From positions 1-8,814 of the forward strand of contig CAIRTT010000329.1 in NCBI GenBank assembly GCA_903881535.1: a DNA stretch of 8,814 nt, read 5' to 3'. Below the pieces are notes generated by a model. That model was not told the DNA's origin, ran no database searches, and saw only the letters and a program-made list of their open reading frames with translations. Source of the stretch: an uncultured Armatimonadota bacterium. Its GTDB lineage: Bacteria > Armatimonadota > Armatimonadia > Armatimonadales > Armatimonadaceae. The translations under genes were made by a program, and so were the position numbers. Each line of letters starts with the position of its first letter. The stretch's first letter is position 1. This document shows positions 6,328-8,814 of the stretch, piece by piece.

Positions 6328-6825
6328 ATGAATTCCAGACTAGTTGCGTTGCTATTCCCTATTCTCTTGAGTCTTACCGTCAGCTGTACTCCGCGACAGA
6401 ACCAACGAGAATCACGCAGTGCAATGCCATCTGGCGGCAAAATCCGCGTTTTGTTTACCCGTGTGAAAGAACAAAGTGACCTCATACATTACAAATGGTC
6501 CTTCGTAGGAGATCGCAATTGGAGTGATCCATCCTGTGAGGGTTCTTCATTTCGGGTTGATAAATCATCCAAGTTGAATGCGACGGGCAGCCGTGGTGCG
6601 TGCTTCACGTGGGAGATTGACATTCAATCTCGGCGAGCTGCTGCAGCTGGAAGTTGGACTTCAAAGGGTGAAATTCGTGGGAGCAATGGTCGAACCGCCA
6701 AACTTTCGATGTCAAATGGTAAGTGTGAAGCATCACGTACCGCCGATGATATGGTTTCTGTCGGCAGTACCATAACGCTCGGGAAGATTGGACCTGCTCC
6801 CCTTTCCGTTGCTTTTTCAGACTAA
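6328..6825 (+). CDS. Small secreted lipoprotein of unknown function
   Basis: A 165-aa protein and the only plus-strand gene I accept. It starts with a lipoprotein signal peptide: Arg4, hydrophobic core LVALLFPILLSL, and lipobox TVSC with lipidated Cys20. After a short polar linker the rest is a compact beta-rich domain with three more cysteines (70, 92, 133); with one left unpaired, at most one disulfide is likely. I see no named family or catalytic motif. KWSFVGDRNW, FTWEIDIQSR and SWTSKGEIRGSNG resemble strands of a small beta-sandwich. The ATG at 6328 is supported by the signal peptide immediately after it and by a -10 six bases upstream. There is no Shine-Dalgarno. It is divergent from the tRNA-Glu gene and convergent with the TPR gene, so the neighbours give no clue to its job. 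Confidence 0.75.
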   Translation: MNSRLVALLFPILLSLTVSCTPRQNQRESRSAMPSGGKIRVLFTRVKEQSDLIHYKWSFVGDRNWSDPSCEGSSFRVDKSSKLNATGSRGACFTWEIDIQSRRAAAAGSWTSKGEIRGSNGRTAKLSMSNGKCEASRTADDMVSVGSTITLGKIGPAPLSVAFSD

Positions 6826-7004
6826 CAGGCACACGAACAAGCCGTCCTGATAAAAACGAAGTTCTAACGAAATGTGTATTGCCAACGCGGAGTTCTATAA
6901 TTCGTCGCCGTATGCTCACCTGATATTTTGTAAATGTCCTATTTGTCGTTTTTACTCGATAACGAAACAGGCGTGATTCCGTTGTGTGAGAGCAGGACAG
7001 ACGC

Positions 7005-7036
7005 TAAAAAACCTCCAGTGACTTGGTCACCGGAGG
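7005..7036 (-). terminator. Intrinsic terminator after the TPR gene, possibly bidirectional
   Basis: On the minus strand CCTCCGGTGAC, loop CAA, GTCACTGGAGG form an 11-bp stem with one G-T pair (7036-7012), followed by TTTTTT (7011-7006). It lies 25 bp after the TAA of the TPR gene. On the plus strand the same stem is followed by CTTCTTAGTTTTC, a poorer U-tract that could also stop the convergent lipoprotein transcript. Confidence 0.88.
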
Positions 7037-7061
7037 CTTCTTAGTTTTCAAGCAAATTACG

Positions 7062-8777
7062 TTAGCCTTTGAACAGAACCTTCTCACCGCTACCAAGAAT
7101 GTCTTCCTTGGAAAGAGGTACGCGGACACGAATCATCCGAAGTCCAGGTACCGTCTTATCATCCAAGAACTTTCGATCATTCCAGCCTTCACCATTCCAG
7201 CCGATTCGGTCTTGAACAAAGTCAGGCGCCGTTCGTGGATTGACACTTAGAATAAGCTCGAACTTGTCGTTCTTGAAGCCGTACATCTTCGGATCCTTGC
7301 TCATATCGATTTCCCTGCGGAAGGCTCCAGGAGCATACAGACCCTTACGGGCGATGTGAATATTACGTTTCGTCAGCTTTTCAGCAACCGTCTTTGCATC
7401 GCCGCGAAGCTTAGCAAACATTGCTGGGATTTCGGCTTGCGTGTAATAGCGCGGATAGGCATTAAAAGCTTTTGGATACGCCATCGTGACCAGCTGCCAT
7501 TGACCGCGTGCCGAAATCGTGACTGCTCCTGCAAGTGCCTGAGCAACTGGAACGCCGTTCGTAACGGCCTGATCTTTAGGTGCAAGGTTGTAAACCTTAG
7601 CAGATTCAGCAACTGCCTCAGCGGTACCAGCGCGCGGTGTTGCAACATAAGCACCACCCGCATCCACCTGACGTCCACCACTCGTTGTGACGATGTCCTG
7701 CATTAAGGTCAGTTTTGGATCAACTTCAAAGCTGAACGATCCAAACTCTGGCCTTTTGTAGCCATCATCCTGCAGGCGAACATCTACGCGGCAGCCATTC
7801 ACTGGACCATCCAGAGTCAAGCCCTTGCCGAGTGTTTTGATGGTGTTGCCGTCCGCTTCGAAGACACCGGCATCGAATGTATCCTTAATGGATCCAATCA
7901 GATTCCATGAACCTTCAACCTTGATTACCTTGGATTTGGTACGGGTTACAGTCACATGAAAATCTGTGTCGACGACCCCCAACGCTGCGATATTCGCAGG
8001 ACGCAAAGACTTTCGGATTTGCATAATGGACCTGTTTTTGGTCGCATTCTTCACACCCATTGCGTTTCGCATCTTGACTTCATCGGTGATGCCGGGCCGC
8101 TTCATCCACCCTTCATGACGCTTCACTGCATCATCCCAAGCCGCAATAGATTCATCAACCATACCAGCACGCTCAAAGGAGTGTGCCAGAGGGTGAGAAA
8201 CCTGGTTGATTTCGGCATCCGGGTCGTTAGCAAGAGCGCCTTGATACGCTTTGACAGCTCCGTTGTAATCACGGACTTTGTCAAACATATTCCAACCCTT
8301 TTCTTTGTAAACGTCAAAGACTGTAGAGTTGTTGGCGATTCCCTCATCGAGAAGCGCAAGGCCAACCGGTAGGTAGCGACGATCAGAACGTTGATCCGTA
8401 TCGGTGAAGTTATACATTAAGTGCCAAGCACCCGTCGCATAGACATCCAACCAGTTCGGGTCAAGCCATGTGATCAAACGAATCATCGGAAGAATGGCAT
8501 CGTAGTTTCCGCTATGGAAAAAAGCATCCGAGCGGACCCACAACAGTCCAGCGATGACCTGGCGAAAACCTGACAGTGCGGCCAATGAGTATTCGAACGG
8601 TAAGCCTGCGCCGCCAAAAGATGCGGTTGCAGCATTCTTCACACTCTTAGGCTCGATAGCCGGTTGTCGTCGCATGTCATCCCGGTCGTTGATAGCCTGC
8701 AAGGCAATGACTGCCGCTACTAGCGGAACCAAACTGCCTGTAAGCTTGGGATTTTTGGCGAAAGCTTCGCGAAGCAT
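7062..8777 (-). CDS. Membrane-anchored TPR-type protein of unknown function
   Basis: A 571-aa protein. A single hydrophobic segment at about residues 13-29 (TGSLVPLVAAVIALQAI) follows a basic start, giving an uncleaved anchor or signal peptide. Residues about 70-225 hold helical TPR-like units: AGLLWVRSDAFFHSGNYDAI, TGAWHLMYNF, VYKEKGWNMFDKVRDYNGAV and HSFERAGMVDESIAAWDDAV have the TPR spacing of small and aromatic residues. The C-terminal 300 residues are mainly beta (FHVTVTRTKSKVIKVEGSW, FELILSVNPRTAPDF) and match no domain I recognise. I recall a similar N-terminal pattern in Armatimonadota proteins, without a function. I chose the ATG at 8777 because GGGAGG lies 6 bases upstream; a TTG at 8798 would add 7 residues. 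The gene begins one base after the stop of the preceding gene, so the two are probably co-transcribed. Confidence 0.82.
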   Translation of the reverse strand: MLREAFAKNPKLTGSLVPLVAAVIALQAINDRDDMRRQPAIEPKSVKNAATASFGGAGLPFEYSLAALSGFRQVIAGLLWVRSDAFFHSGNYDAILPMIRLITWLDPNWLDVYATGAWHLMYNFTDTDQRSDRRYLPVGLALLDEGIANNSTVFDVYKEKGWNMFDKVRDYNGAVKAYQGALANDPDAEINQVSHPLAHSFERAGMVDESIAAWDDAVKRHEGWMKRPGITDEVKMRNAMGVKNATKNRSIMQIRKSLRPANIAALGVVDTDFHVTVTRTKSKVIKVEGSWNLIGSIKDTFDAGVFEADGNTIKTLGKGLTLDGPVNGCRVDVRLQDDGYKRPEFGSFSFEVDPKLTLMQDIVTTSGGRQVDAGGAYVATPRAGTAEAVAESAKVYNLAPKDQAVTNGVPVAQALAGAVTISARGQWQLVTMAYPKAFNAYPRYYTQAEIPAMFAKLRGDAKTVAEKLTKRNIHIARKGLYAPGAFRREIDMSKDPKMYGFKNDKFELILSVNPRTAPDFVQDRIGWNGEGWNDRKFLDDKTVPGLRMIRVRVPLSKEDILGSGEKVLFKG

Positions 8778-8778
8778 G

Positions 8779-8814
8779 TCAGACCTCCCGGCGATCAAAT
8801 ACGAGGATTGCCAA
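8779..8814 (-). CDS. C-terminal end of an upstream gene, possibly an ABC-2 type permease
   Basis: The last 11 codons before a TGA (8781-8779) read LAILVFDRREV. A hydrophobic helix end followed by F-x-R-R-E/D is a frequent last segment of ABC-2 transporter permeases, but 11 residues are too few for a firm call. The stop is one base from the ATG of the TPR gene, and the Shine-Dalgarno of that gene is inside this coding end. This packing supports a real gene here. Confidence 0.4.
   Translation of the reverse strand: MAILVFDRREV

Noticed and set aside
6605..6919. Minus-strand open frame of 104 codons opposite the lipoprotein
   Set aside because: The plus strand gives a clear lipoprotein signal peptide; this frame is arginine-rich, low in structure and has no promoter or ribosome binding site that I can see.
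6826..7004. Region between the lipoprotein stop and the terminator
   Set aside because: No gene, clear hairpin or promoter could be supported here; AT-rich stretches alone were not taken as evidence.
8775..8798. TTG start for the TPR protein at 8798
   Set aside because: The ATG at 8777 has GGGAGG six bases upstream, and the TTG would overlap the preceding coding end; the extra seven residues look like translated ribosome binding site sequence.

Overview
The window is a gene-dense stretch of a bacterial chromosome with GC near 50 % by eye. Almost everything is on the minus strand. No mobile element, CRISPR array or rRNA is visible. The protein styles suggest an environmental bacterium of the Armatimonadota (Fimbriimonadia-like) or Planctomycetota type: a VHL-domain S9 peptidase, a large alpha/beta hydrolase with N-terminal beta-rich modules, and a TPR protein of a type I associate with Armatimonadota. 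This placement comes from memory of family members, not from a search.

Positions 1-6019 hold one minus-strand operon of four overlapping genes that runs off the left edge. In order of transcription: an 800-aa serine alpha/beta hydrolase (6019-3617); a 779-aa dipeptidyl-peptidase-IV-like S9 peptidase with an inserted von Hippel-Lindau (VHL) beta domain (3626-1287); a 4-hydroxyproline 2-epimerase / proline racemase family enzyme (1290-370, GTG start); and the first 125 codons of a DadA-like FAD amine dehydrogenase (377-1, GTG start). Each start codon overlaps the preceding stop. A -35/-10 promoter lies so close to the first ATG that the mRNA is probably leaderless, and an 11+11 bp inverted repeat sits just upstream of the -35.

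The most interesting reading is that this operon degrades hydroxyproline-rich peptides such as collagen fragments or plant extensins. The two serine hydrolases would release Hyp- or Pro-containing pieces. The epimerase would convert trans-4-hydroxy-L-proline to cis-4-hydroxy-D-proline, and the flavoenzyme would oxidise that. The human VHL beta domain is a hydroxyproline reader, and four of the five main Hyp-pocket residues are identical in this bacterial copy, with the fifth a Ser-to-Thr change. A VHL-type Hyp reader fused to a proline-directed peptidase beside hydroxyproline catabolic enzymes makes a coherent and testable system.

Positions 6020-6330 hold the operon promoter region, a tRNA-Glu(TTC) on the minus strand with its own intrinsic terminator, and a compact divergent promoter region with a 14-bp perfect palindrome. 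A small plus-strand lipoprotein (6328-6825) follows, also probably read from a leaderless mRNA. Positions 6826-7004 hold nothing I can name. From 7005 there is a strong, possibly two-way terminator, then on the minus strand a membrane-anchored TPR protein (8777-7062) with a strong Shine-Dalgarno. The last codons of an upstream gene occupy the right edge.
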